Shown here: in pieces, positions 45,191-56,446 of the stretch
Position numbering within the stretch: position 1 is the stretch's first letter
Layout of the letters: each line of letters opens with the position of its first letter
DNA from: Phoronis australis
Lineage: Eukaryota; Phoronida; Phoronidae
Assembly (NCBI GenBank): GCA_002633005.1
Contig: NMRA01000143.1
Location: 67,402-131,401 of the forward strand
Direction: 5' to 3'
Length of the DNA: 64,000 nucleotides
Position numbers and translations under genes: made by a program
Notes under the pieces: model-generated
What the model saw: only the letters and a program-made list of their open reading frames with translations
Told to the model about the DNA's origin: nothing
Databases searched by the model: none

Positions 45191-45232
45191 ATCTATGAAC
45201 GTCACAACCATTATGATATCACATTAACTTAG
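45191..45232 (+). CDS. Possible OTU-like gene, exon 5 (terminal)
   Basis: Acceptor TTGCATTTTCCAG, phase 0, 13 codons and a stop: IYERHNHYDITLT. The HYD motif in a final exon fits the catalytic-histidine end of OTU domains (usually N.HY..V or HYD). Five exons agree in phase. The N-terminal catalytic D-G-(N/D)-C-(L/F)-F-R motif is not visible, so an active protease is doubtful. Confidence 0.45.
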   Translation: MYERHNHYDITLT

Positions 45233-46454
45233 CTAATGTTAAACAACAAAATCAGTCAACATAATGCAAAGTACACCGTATATTTGCACACAGAGAGGTG
45301 CTATTCGAACCAAAAATGGCACTAGTAAAATACTTGTAACAGTCTTATCATATTCAGAGCACTGGTAGGCATGTTACTACTGTGACTATGTCATGTGAAT
45401 AAGTACATTGTTGTGTCCCTCAGTCCTTCTTTTGCTTTTTCTTGAGTGGAATCTCATGGGTTGCAACAATACCTCTGACCTCTCTCTGCAGTTTCTTTGT
45501 CAGTACGGCATGTGGAAAATTTGCTGATGGCAGTTTTCTACTTGATATACACTTGTATTGGCTATAAAAAGTTTCAACAGCACTACCCTTTAACTGCAGT
45601 GGGGAAATGTAGTACCCTGGATGTCTGGTGTGAAAATCCTGGCACAAGGCTTTGAACGAGAATACACAAATTTTTAGGAGATTGTATGTCTGAAAGGAAA
45701 CAATGAAAACACACTTGAATTTGCTGTTGAATTATGCAACTTCCAGCAGCGTCCTCAAATTGGACTTAACACAGGCTGAAGTGTGCATAACTTCCCGATG
45801 CTTTACATATGTAGCAGTAATTGTAGCTATCAACTGGAATTCAAAAAAGGCAAGGTTGCCTGTACGCAATTTAAGGTAAAACAGTAGCTTGTTCATTAGC
45901 AATTTTCACTTGTAGAATGATTTTTGTTTTCTGAGGTCATGTATATCTGAATTTGTGTGTAATTCCTTATCTCTGTGATTGCTAGGCCAAATTACTGAAA
46001 TACGTGCTTATAAAGTTGGTTGAAAATTGTCTTATGTTTTTAAGAACAAGTTTTGTAGCGAAAATGATCCGCCATATTCAGTAAGTATCGTGACGTGCTA
46101 TTTGAGCCCGCGAGGTATGTCATTTGTGCAAAAGGTCACCTATTTGCAGATTTTTTGTTTTCACATTTACAAGGTGTCAGTGAATACAGCTGCACTTTGT
46201 TGATATTCAAAATGCATTGTTGTTTAGTTCCTGTAATACTTTAGCGCAATTGGGACCATGCAATTACATCTTTAAACAGTACACACCATGGATTTTTGCA
46301 CATTTTGAATTACTGGTGGCCACAGCTAAACCCATGTTTATTTTGTGTAATTAGCTCGAAATTTTGATTTTTCTTTCAATTTTGCCAATTTTCACATTTC
46401 CCGCCATGTGACGTCATGGGTTGAACACAAGAGATCAGTGACTAGCATAGAACA
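45233..46454. other. No recognisable gene
   Basis: Short open frames only. Sequence right before 46455 should hold the promoter of the small acidic gene. Confidence 0.35.
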
Positions 46455-46703
46455 ATGGCGGAGAGCAGGGAATTTGGAAGCGACGACGATTATGAGCAAG
46501 AATTGAACGAATACTATGAAGAAACGTACGGGAATGGTGGCCAGGATGAGGAAATGGGGTTGCACGAAAGCGAGAACAAGTTTAATGTGTTTCGGGCTGC
46601 GTACTTTTCTACTTTTAGCCTTACGAACTGGATCCTCCCGCGAGAGAAGCGGCCTCGGGCTCGGCGAGTCAACCCAGTCATCCAACAGTCGATCCTGAAT
46701 TAA
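46455..46703 (+). CDS. Small acidic protein, unknown
   Basis: ATGGCGG in good start context (GAACAATGG) opens 82 codons. The N-terminus is acidic and Tyr-rich (REFGSDDDYEQELNEYYEE), the middle reads FNVFRAAYFSTFSLTNW and the end is basic (PREKRPRARR). No signal peptide and no family I recognise. The base composition is richer in CpG than its surroundings, which supports a real coding or promoter region. It ends 34 bases before the stop of the convergent THAP-like frame. Confidence 0.45.
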   Translation: MAESREFGSDDDYEQELNEYYEETYGNGGQDEEMGLHESENKFNVFRAAYFSTFSLTNWILPREKRPRARRVNPVIQQSILN

Positions 46704-46736
46704 GAGCTGATGTTTATGAATGATAAATATTGTCCT

Positions 46737-47027
46737 TTATTGAACCAGGCCTTCATCGTAACGTCTCCTGTGACTGGAGTCAAAACACGAGTCCTCAAAG
46801 TGGGCAGAACATGGCCCCGGACCGAATCGCTTGGTCCACGATGACGTCCCACACTCTCGTTCGGCGCACGAAGCGATGCCACTTCTGCGCAACTTTGGTG
46901 TCCTTCGGAACACCGAGACGTTCTCCGCCTGGCTGCTGTTGCTGCAGCCTCCGGAAACACATTTTTTGATTCCTCTACGAACCTTCTCGACGCTAAATGT
47001 ACTTTGCTTTCTCTTCACTCTATACAC
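46737..47027 (-). pseudogene. THAP-domain gene with two frame changes
   Basis: The minus strand spells a THAP zinc finger (C2CH DNA-binding domain) in pieces. One frame has KKCVSGGCSNSS and, further on, FGPGPCSAHFEDSCF. Between them the expected GVPKDTKVAQKWHRFVRR (the conserved P and W..F) is in another frame. Two compensating shifts near 46935 and 46840 would restore the domain. THAP domains occur in P-element-like transposases and host regulators; only the domain is present, and the frame ends about 14 residues later. Lesions or sequence errors are both possible. Confidence 0.75.
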
Positions 47028-47164
47028 TTTGTCTCTGATCCGAACAGTATGGCGAACGACTTGGGTTCAACCCATGACGTTGTACATAATTATTATTTTT
47101 TCAATTCTTGCTTGTTTCTTTATGACCTGTGCACTAAAGGCACTAAAATCTAGTAAGATATAAT

Positions 47165-47170
47165 AATAAA
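47165..47170 (+). terminator. Candidate polyadenylation signal
   Basis: AATAAA on the plus strand, 462 bases after the stop of the small acidic gene, the first such signal after it that I noticed. Confidence 0.25.
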
Positions 47171-48358
47171 ATTCATTTTGAGGTACTAGAGTCATGTTGT
47201 GTACACTTTAAGAGGTTTAAGAAAATTTTGCGACCAGGATATTCGTCAGAAGAAATGAGCACTAGTGTGCCTCCATGAATCCTTTTCAATAAGCCACCAA
47301 TTACTTATAATGTTAAGTTTTGAAGTATACCCTGACTGGAATAAAGTGACTCGTTTCAAAACCTGACTCAAAGGGGTGCTTGAATTGTATACCAGAGAGG
47401 CTTACAGAATGAATACCTAAAGAATACCCACTGAAGAAACAGTCATTTATTTCTTATTCAAAGCAAAGGTATCTAAAGAGTAATCGAATTTTGAAAAATA
47501 AACCTGTCAATACATTACAAAACTTAGAGAAAACCATATCCTATCAATTCAGCCCCAAACTCGACAAAAACCTTTCCCAATTCGATGCCAAAATTGGTGA
47601 AAATCACCCGTTTAATCGGCACGTCACCCACCCACACCATGGAATCTCATTCAGATACTGAATGGCCCTTGTTCTAAACACCAAATTTTGTAAGAAGCTT
47701 TTGGTTCTCAAATCATATTATACTATAATAATAAAATAGATACTAGTACATACCTATTTCAATAAGCCACACATTATTTAATACGATTATGTGTATTGTA
47801 TATCCATTTCCGTTTTGAGTTACAAAATGAGTCCTTGTTTTTAAAGTGACTTGAAAAAGATATTTCAGAGTCGAGCGCTAGTGGATAAACCGGTGAAGTA
47901 CCGCTGAGAGCACGCGCTGATTTTAAAAGATACCACAGCGAACAATCATCGCTTCGCAATCAGGAGGTGAAAACACTCCCATGACCGCAGTTCTAAATTC
48001 CAGCTAAGCAAGCCCTATTTCGAGGTGCGGACTTTGAATTGTTTCTATACCCTGACAGTGGGTTGCAGAGAAGTTTAGAACGAGGTCAACATCGAACATT
48101 CAGAGGCAAGCTGTCGTGTTGACAAAAGTTTGAAGTGTCAGAACCATAGACTGAGCGCGCGAGAGGTCTATGATTCCTGTTTGACGAAAAAATTGCTGTC
48201 GGCATAAACAACGACCGTGGGAAATTCATTTTGAGGTGGACACCTGTATCCAAGAATAAATATTATATGGACAGCAAACAAACGCAATAGTTTGAAAGCT
48301 TCTAATTGTGTAGATAGATATTATAATACTATGCATTTTTCATTAATTTATTACTTAC
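47171..48358. other. No recognisable gene
   Basis: No exon with clear splice support. It is downstream of the exon at 48359-48527 on the minus strand and may contain further exons I could not recognise. Confidence 0.3.
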
Positions 48359-48527
48359 GGTTTCGCTCCTGGTCTTCAAAGAAAGCAATCTTTAAAGCTT
48401 CCTTTTTCTCCGTGTACTCCTCGATATCCTTCCCGTCGCACTCATCTATGAATTCAGTCAGATTTTCAACGGAAAATTTAACGTCTTTAATAAACGATAG
48501 CTCAACACTGGGTTTTCTCAAGCTCAA
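48359..48527 (-). CDS. Isolated exon of an unknown gene
   Basis: Between an ATTTGACAG acceptor and a consensus GTAAGT donor, 56 codons are open: SLRKPSVELSFIKDVKFSVE, then NLTEFIDECDGKDIEEYTEK and ALKIAFFEDQERN. Composition (alternating hydrophobic and charged) looks like a real helical protein. No family recognised. Upstream on the minus strand, 48560-49250 has several open stretches, but all three frames look plausible and no chain with matching phases could be fixed. Confidence 0.4.
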
Positions 48528-51500
48528 CTGTCAAATCATTTGCTAGTTGTACTCTGTAATATCTCACCCTCCGCGTTTCGTTTCTTTGGGAGGTTGCGGT
48601 ATCGTGAAACAACGCCGTCGAGTGAGAGAAGTTGTACCGGATAATTGGAATTGGTTGCAGTACTTTCCTTTAGAGTGCCCTGACTGCCGTTTTCTTGGCA
48701 AGTCACTTTGCCTTCCTAAATTTTCTGGGCATTTAAGACATCGGCCTTCTGCGGTAATCAACCTTTCATCTGCTATACAAATGTTACGCCTAATTTTTTA
48801 TCATTTTAGCACACTTTGTGGCTCTCAAGCATATCCCGGGCCTGCTGTAAGTCTAACGTTAGATGTTTCGGCAAAAATCGCGCACAGCTACAGTTAGCTC
48901 TGTCATAATCGTATTTCTTACTTCCGCCCCAGTATGCATACTTGGAAGTTAGTTTTGCTAGGTGTTCTCCCAAATTAATCCAAAATAGTTGTTCATTATT
49001 AAATGCCTCATTTCCTCCCCAAGGACAGTTCCGTCAACACAAAACGTTTCCTTGTCATTCTTCAAAATTCGTGTACATGCGCTTGCTTCAAACGACCAGT
49101 AGCCGTGGCTGGAATGTCGGCAGCTTCACGACTAAGACTACAGCTAACTCCTGTTGAAATTCTTCATACTTCAAAACTCTTGTTTGCAGGTGCTCATAAT
49201 TGCCTTCAATAGTTTTCATAATAAGAGACTAGAAATCCGAGTTATCACACACGCCCACTGGCCTGCTGCTGCCTTCCATTTTCACTGCATGACAGCATTT
49301 TCCCGTTCGTTATCTCTTCCTGGTGACATTTAAGTGACCACCTTTTTCGCGTTTTTATTGACAAATTATTAAAGGGGCCGCTCACGAAGAGAGGACCCAA
49401 TGTTGGAATTCAGTGATTACCTCTATTTTCCTGTTTTTTGTGAAATCGCACAACCGGCTTTCATATTGAGGAATGTCATTTCTTGCTGGGTTACACGACG
49501 TGTAAAAGAATCAACTGTCACTCTTTCCCAAGCTTAATGATTTTTAGTCTTTCATTCCATTTTAGACGGGGTCCTCTCTCGGTGGGGCGGTTCGGGAGAA
49601 TTGACCTTTTGGTCAATGGGCAGTGCACCATAGGGCGCTGGGAGGGGAGGGCTATAGCCCCACTTTTTTCAGTGCTACGCTGCATATGGTCTATAGGCGG
49701 TGCACTACGGGGGGACTGAGGGGGTTTTAGCCCCNCCCACTTTTTTCAGTGCTGCGCCCTCTATACACCTCCGACATGACTCTGCCAACTACTCACGAGG
49801 GGAAGTTGAGATTCCAAATTCATCAAAAACACAAAACATTAGCGCACAGCACAGAAGCTACCTTGTAAGAAATGACGATGCAAGTCACTGAACTTAGTTG
49901 AAGGCTGACTTGGGAAAATTCGACCATTCATCTGACCACCATATCGCAATGAAGTACACCAACGATAACAGTGAGAAGTTCATGAATGTCGAGCAGCTCT
50001 AAATGCTTTATTGAATTAAAAACTAGACTAGTGAAATTTTAAAAAATGCAAACCGTAGATCGAAAAAGAAGTTCAAGTCATTGCTCATAAATTTGTAAAG
50101 ATTGTCTTTGCACTTCCTTGTCCCAGTAGTATTGTGCAATGAATTTTGGTTCTTCTAAACCGAATCGTTTGCTTGCCATTCCCGTGCATACTGCACAGGC
50201 TGGGCACGTCATGACTCAGTGACGTAGCCACGTTAAAAATAAGGTGTAGTCATGCATTAGGCCGGCGTTGAAGTGTGTACATTTTTGGGACAACGTTCAT
50301 TTCCCCAGCCGCCCGGCAGAAGCTGGACAAGTGGCCGTGTTTCAACAAGAAATTTTGATGAGCTCTATAGGCCAAGGACTTCTGGGACCATACCTTTCAA
50401 AAAAATCTTCAGGGATTAACCCTATTAAAATGAACTTTTCCCGAAACTGGGGATCAAAAAACGATCTTTGGAGCCAGAACACGGGTATATGTTAAGCCGC
50501 ACGTCCCAAATGAATCATAGCGGTGCTGACCAGCGACTAGCATTAGTTCATAGAATTGCACGTACATGGATCAGACTTCCCGGGGACCGCCACGACACCG
50601 ACCACCGTGGCTTAGGGCTAACGCTACTGAATTTCTGCTTCTAAATCTGGATTTAAGCAAAATGACAAAGTCCACGCATACACACATGCAAACGTATCCA
50701 AATACAATTAAATGTATTTTCATGTGAAACTATACTCAATGTTCTTTGAACTTGGGTGAGTTCTTAGTTTTCTTGGAATCATATAGGTATACCCGATCAG
50801 GTAGACTACTGCGTTTCAAGTCATACACTATAGACCCTATTCACGCGGCGGCCATTAAGATCCAAAGCGAGGCTCACTGCGATAAACAAAGCGAAAGTAG
50901 ACATTGGGTGAGTTAAATAGCCGGTCTTTCGAGTCCAACCTGGATAGTAAATTTTAATGATGTGTCGACAATTAACCACAGAGACGTAGAAAATTACATT
51001 AGAGAACAAGTTTAGACGCCAAAGAGTTGTCTGACGAAAGGGTTTAAATTTTTTCGGAAAACTAGGTTCGAAACATGAAAAGTAAATATGACCAAATTGC
51101 GGCGATCGTAGTGTTACGGATTAGTATGCTGAATGCAGGGTTAGGTTTTTTTCTTGTAAATTGTTGATCAAAATACTGTCTACGCGGACCAGGTCATCTG
51201 CTCGTATTGTTGACGAGTTGAAGACATACATGTATTCGACAGTGGTGTCTGTCATGTGCAATTAGTCACATTTGGTTTAATTTGTTGATCAAGAATATTA
51301 ACATCAAGCATAGCCTGATCCTATGCTTTCACTGGGACTAACAGTTGATTTGTCATTGGTCTGAAAGAATAATCGATGTTATTAAATATATTTTTATTAA
51401 AATAAAAAACCGGGCTCGTAATTGAAAATAAAAATTATTTGACCATCAATGCTTTCTTGGTTGTAATAATTCTTACGTCTATTTCATGTATTAGATTTCA

Positions 51501-51915
51501 AATATCAATCTGGACCAAGTTGAATTTTAAAATTAAAACACCTAATTCGTTCGTCCAAAACATAACATCGTTTTAGAACTCAAGTTCAGTTAACTGGACA
51601 ATGCAATCATAGTTATCATGTTTCTGCAGAAGCCTCTTTCATCCAAGGGGAACGTCCGGGTGCCAGTGCCTACTGAGAGGCGATTTTTTCGCCGAGTGAG
51701 GGCGGGAACAATCTACCTCCCGATCACCATCAATAGCACCCCGCCCTGTTGCAAGCTCTCATAGGCTCTGCCTCAATTTAAAGTAGCCTTTTGTGCTCTT
51801 AAAAATTGTCACCTGTGTGGTTACAGGTGATGTAAACTCAGAGAGTTTTTTCACTAGGGGAATTTTTATGCCTCGTGGGGGGGAATTTCGCGTGATATTT
51901 CAAATATGTTTGAGA
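48528..51915. other. No firm gene; GC-rich repeat debris and one N
   Basis: 48560-49250 may hold exons belonging with 48359-48527. Near 49630-49760 a GGGAGGGG..CCCCACTTTTTTCAGTGCT unit occurs twice (CCCACTTTTTTCAGTGCT near 49660 and 49737), with a single N at 49735 at the start of the second. From about 49770 to 51915 nothing is recognised. Confidence 0.35.
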
Positions 51916-51936
51916 NNNNNNNNNNNNNNNNNNNNN
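51916..51936. other. Assembly gap (21 N)
   Basis: 21 consecutive N. The sequence right after the gap begins the partner of the repeat at 2373, so the gap may result from that repeat. Confidence 0.95.
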
Positions 51937-53150
51937 TTTTAAGGTCAAAATGACCCACTTCGCACCCTTACACCCCAAATCTTCCGGGAAATAGCTGTTA
52001 CACTACGGTCACGCATCCACTCACCCGGCGACTCAATGAGTGACATGTCGGTCTTACCGAAAAAATTCTCGAACGTTTTTAGCAGATGAGGCCAGCAAGT
52101 GCTAAGTCGTAAATATTAAAACACGCTCTGCTTGACTGCTTGACTTATTTTTTTTGGATACAATGCACACCTAGATCATTACATTACTCTGGCAAATGAA
52201 CTCTGATGACAAGCACACGCACGCTTACTCTCACACACACGCATACAAACTTCAAAACAAACGTCACGTGACAACAACATGTGTTCCCACAGAGATTTTT
52301 CTCGGGTTGCGTGCTACAATCTAGCGTAGATTTGGACTTAATCTGCAGTTAATCCAGACTTCACAAGAACTTAAAAATCTTAGAGACGCTATTTGGAAAA
52401 CTTGAGGAGGATTTCAGGTAATTTGTTGAGTCAAAGCTGTATTCTTATTTAAGAATTCAAGCCCTATCGACGATTGCGAGACCAGCAGCTACGCATTTGT
52501 CGGCAAGATTTCGCCCTGGAACTTCAACACAATATTATGAAAAATGATCACAATTTAACAACGAATTTTGATAGCAATGTACCACAATTTTGTAGAAAGT
52601 AAATAAAATGTTCTGCACGCTTTATCTTAGCGCGTAATACATATAGTGTGTATACGTTAAGTGAGTCGACCCAGAACAGGTGATTGTGTGGAGGCATTAT
52701 CCTCAAAATTGCTCATGTTGGCTTGGTTCTGGTCAAGCGAAAACAAGTTTTTTTTCACTACCAACCGCCGTGGAGAATTTGTTACTGTTTCTTTGAAGGG
52801 AGATATTGTTGGGCAGTTTCTGAGATACGTTTTCTTGCCGCCCTCAAAATGAGCGCTGCATGCTTTATGCTACGATCGAAGTCGGAAAGAATTCACGAAG
52901 TCGGCCTTTGCTACCAGCTCTACCGATGTCTCTGACCCATGTTTAACGCAGTTCTTGATCCTTGGGAAACAGGTACTAACTAAATTTTTTTATCTCGCTA
53001 ACTGGTATTATAGCATGCCAGGCTCACAACACGTATAACCTCCCTGTGGCCGGTTCGCCCCCTCGCTTGCCGACGTACTTGTTTACCGGCTTAACCGCAA
53101 TGCAACATTCTGACCCATTTCCAATATGGCGGCGTTGCAACTCCGCTATT
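51937..53150 (+). repeat. Dispersed repeat, copy B (partner at 2373-4057)
   Basis: It matches copy A throughout, apart from the missing SINE-like block, which here is an intact empty site (GGACTTAATCTGCAG near 52333). Homology to copy A stops after GTTGCAACTCCGCTATT. Confidence 0.85.
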
Positions 53151-53623
53151 GGAAGCTCGCGCCGTATGACGTCGTATGACGTAGGCGATGTGAGCCTCAT
53201 TTGCATATGTCAGTGACATCTGTTGGTTCAAAAAAGAGGCTCATGCCCTAGTACATGCCTGGGAAGAGGCATCTTTTGGAAGGGTAAAGCATGTCACGTT
53301 CAAAGCACCCCAGTGCCAGTAATATGCAGTCTTTGAGGACCAAAGTGGTGTCATTTTATAGCTCATGAGTTAATCTTTCAAACATGATGCTTGGATTCCA
53401 GATAACTTGAACATTTACTTTTGAAATCACGCTTGAAATCACGCTAAAATGCGCTAAAACAGTTGTCCCTTCCTGGTTATCTCTTCCTGATAATATGGTA
53501 TTGCTTTTACGGCACGTCCCCGGCGATACTGTGTGCCCGTACTTGTACAAATAATTCAAAAAATGCCACATAAAGTTATCAAAGGCCAAGAAGTCTACAC
53601 AATTAAGCCTACTTCGCAGCACA
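53151..53623. other. Linker between two repeat segments
   Basis: A short tandem CGTATGACGT is at about 53163-53181. 53461-53497 matches 37384-37420 in reverse. No gene. Confidence 0.5.
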
Positions 53624-55063
53624 ACGAATTTGCAACTTCTGTAAACTACCGGCCTGTCACCTACCTGGAAATTATACTAGTACAGAGGGCAAATTCGCTA
53701 ACATTTGCTCCTAACGCCGAGCAGGAAAATGGTCTGAACTCCAGGATTGCGAAATCTCCATTCGAGGTCAAATTTCATCCATTTATCGTTTATAACCATG
53801 ACACTGTCATAGCAGGATTAAATAACCCGATAAACAGTTTTATGTTTTAAGGTTCAGGGTTTCAGTTTCCTGGTAGCTAGAGATGAGCATGAAGAGAAAC
53901 GTAAAGCCATAGTCCGGTACACCCAACGTTACTGTCAAATAGTTCATCATGCTCAAATGATCCGACTTGGTTGATTATCAAATTAATAAAATAACGAACA
54001 ATTGATAAAGTGTAGTATAAGAGTATTCACTGTTGAGTTCTCTGTTATCGCTGCCACTAGCGCTCGCTAGTAGCGAAAAAGCAATGATCAAGTACGAAGC
54101 GCGGGGACAATGGGCAAGAGCGCCTTTGCAGCGCAATAAATGGCACAAATTCATCCACAAAAAACCAGAACTGACATTTTTACGTTTTCTAATGATCCAG
54201 AAAGGCAAGGGTTATTTTGTTATTTAATAATATGATCAATTGTTTTTCATTTTCTGAGTCAAAATTTCGAACGATCACAGGGATAATTTTAAAAAACATA
54301 CCCACGGCCATGGGTCAATATGACCGGTGACGCCCACGGTCACAGCCACAGGGCTTCAAATCTATGTATGAGTCAAGTTAGAGAATCTGTGGGTCTCCGT
54401 GAAAAATCGACATAATTTTAATATGCCATTTGGCCCCACTTAAGCAACATCAGTGCATCCGAATGAAAACGACAATTCGCCAATGATGCGGAGCGCGGCC
54501 CTAAAATTATCCCTTGATCGACACTTGCAATGAAAAGTTTGAAAATACTCAGGTTGGTACTGACATAACCACAGGTGCATAGCCACCGGTCATTGGGAGC
54601 ATGCACAAAACGCGGGCTAAGTCTTATCAGGTCAGGAGGAACTAACAACCAAAATTTGTGACGATAGGAGGGGCTCAACACACCCCTTGGTTTTTACCTG
54701 TTCTGCATCCTGGGAGGGGGTGAACACCCATCTGGCGCCCACCTGTTTTTTACCCGTTTTGCACTCCTCCCATGTACCCCCTTCCGCTGGCACCTGAAAC
54801 CCCAAGAGCAATCACTAGAATTAGGCAGTCTATGGAGGTATGAAATGTAATTAGGAACGGTAATTTGCCTTATTAAAATCTCAAACATGAACCAAAAAAC
54901 CAGCCATGGCTTTTGAAGGGATCTTCAAGAGAATTAAAGGAAAACTCTCACTGTCTATTACACTTTTGATATTGACTAAATCACACATTTTCATTCTCAC
55001 TTTATTTTAAATTAATGTAAATTTACGTACTTTACCCATTTTAATCACGCACGTCGAACGTCA
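53624..55063 (+). repeat. Third, older relative of the 14.6-21.8 kb duplication
   Basis: 53624-54142 follows 15100-15668 (phrases such as GTAAACTACC, AACAATTGATAAAGTGTAGT and GCGCAATAAAT), and 54945-55063 follows 15675-15800 (CTCACTGTCTATTACACTTT). About 800 bases at 54143-54944, absent from both other copies, interrupt the match; no clear target duplication was found. Divergence is far higher than between the other two copies. Confidence 0.75.
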
Positions 55064-55993
55064 TTTAAAGTATGAATTTATCAGTGTTTACTTGGTTAGG
55101 ACTCCAGCCGCCAAGTTAGTTTTGGTTATTCGCTGCTTGGAGCGCTAACTAGTTTTTCGACGGATAACCCACTGCAGCGAAAAGCAAGATGGTGGAGTGG
55201 GACCCCCTATTGTACTACACTCCTAGATAACGCTTCAAAAAAATAATCCCAAGCGATTTAATAATCACCAATAGAATTCAGCGCCGACTTAATCCGTCGC
55301 GAAATGCCTTCGCTCTTGCATGATTGTAACATATGGTTTTCAAATTAATAGTTTAGTTAATGTTAAAATTGCGATTTTAGCTGAGTTTGCATATTTTGTG
55401 ACCAACATAACCGGCCATTTTGCAATTCAGTCTGTATTCGAAAGTAGTTCGTTGCTAACCCGCTTATCAATCCCTTTTAATGATATTTTATTATAAAGTC
55501 TATACAAAGAAACCTTAGGTGTCACTAAACTTGTTTTATACGACAAGGGTGATTCAGGCTTCCGATGTTTAAAGTCTCGCTAGTTAAATTCAGTTCTCCT
55601 AATACATTAAACATTACCATGATCACACTAAGTTATGAATTGCCAAATGTAGAGAAACGCATAGTTTTGTTATCTCAATTTAGTCTACGTCGCCGCGAGA
55701 ATGCCAATATACTTTTGGCAGCAGATACAGACACATACGTGTATGCTGTAGGTACGAGAGAATGTTCAAAACTACTGGGTAGAGTTCAGTACCTGTCTGG
55801 CGGCTAAAAAATCAAGTCAAAATCACGTGTTCTCATTTAAAATACACTACAATACCTTTCGTAATCTCACGAATTCTTGCTATTCTAGGGCCTTGTGTTA
55901 TTGAACTCACCGTTTTTCTTTGTTTACGGATCTCTCGTGGTGACGCAAAATAAGGCACGAAACGAATACTTAACGTATCATTTGACGTGCTTG
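55064..55993. other. No recognisable gene
   Basis: An open frame of 80 codons at 55565 has no motif or splice support. GTGCTTG at 55987-55993 is the left target duplication of the next element. Confidence 0.4.
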
Positions 55994-56227
55994 ATTCGCC
56001 GTAAAGTGTTACAACCTCGTGGAATGTAACAACTTCGTAAAATGTAATAACTTTGCAAAATGTAACAACTGTTACATTTTACATCATTGTTACATCTTAC
56101 GTTGCCGGGACTCTCCTAAAATGTAACAAATTATTACATTTTATGTAATTGTTACAATTTCCGTCGAATGCGTGCACATGCGAGAAATGTACCATTGCTA
56201 CATTTTACGAAAGCGTCGTCATATTTC
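55994..56227 (+). repeat. Left terminal inverted repeat
   Basis: It is built from many copies of CGTAAAATGTAACA and its reverse TGTTACATTTTACG. Shared unique phrases with the right end include CATCATTGTTACAT, CTCTCCTAAAATGT and GCGAGAAATGTACCATTG. Confidence 0.8.
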
Positions 56228-56404
56228 CTGAGTTTGTAAGGTGTTTGTCACACGGAGGATAACGGTTCACACACTTAACGGCTTCTTTCTAGGATTGTTT
56301 GAATGAAATTCTCTCAAATGTGCCAGTTCGAATTGATAGATGTGTCCCTATGTGGTTCCCATTGTTTTTTTAACATGAATAGTTTCTTGGTATAGTAAAA
56401 ATGT

Positions 56405-56446
56405 TAGCCTTGGTACAAAACTGTATAATAAACATACAGCTTTTCA
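56405..56446. mobile_element. Relative of the 54-bp palindromic insert
   Basis: TAGCCTTGGTACAAAACTGT, ATAATAAA, CATACAGCTTTTCACC: the left half matches the insert at 30891-30944 and the centre folds back (CTGTAT and ATACAG). The right edge is not clear. Confidence 0.4.

Noticed and set aside
46831-47163. Plus-strand hydrophobic frame with apparent membrane segments
   Set aside because: It overlaps the opposite-strand THAP sequence, whose codons create the hydrophobic run; no independent support.
48560-49250. Several open stretches on the minus strand that look protein-like
   Set aside because: All three frames look plausible in turn and no chain of exons with matching phases could be fixed. 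Mentioned only as a possible upstream part of the exon at 48359-48527.
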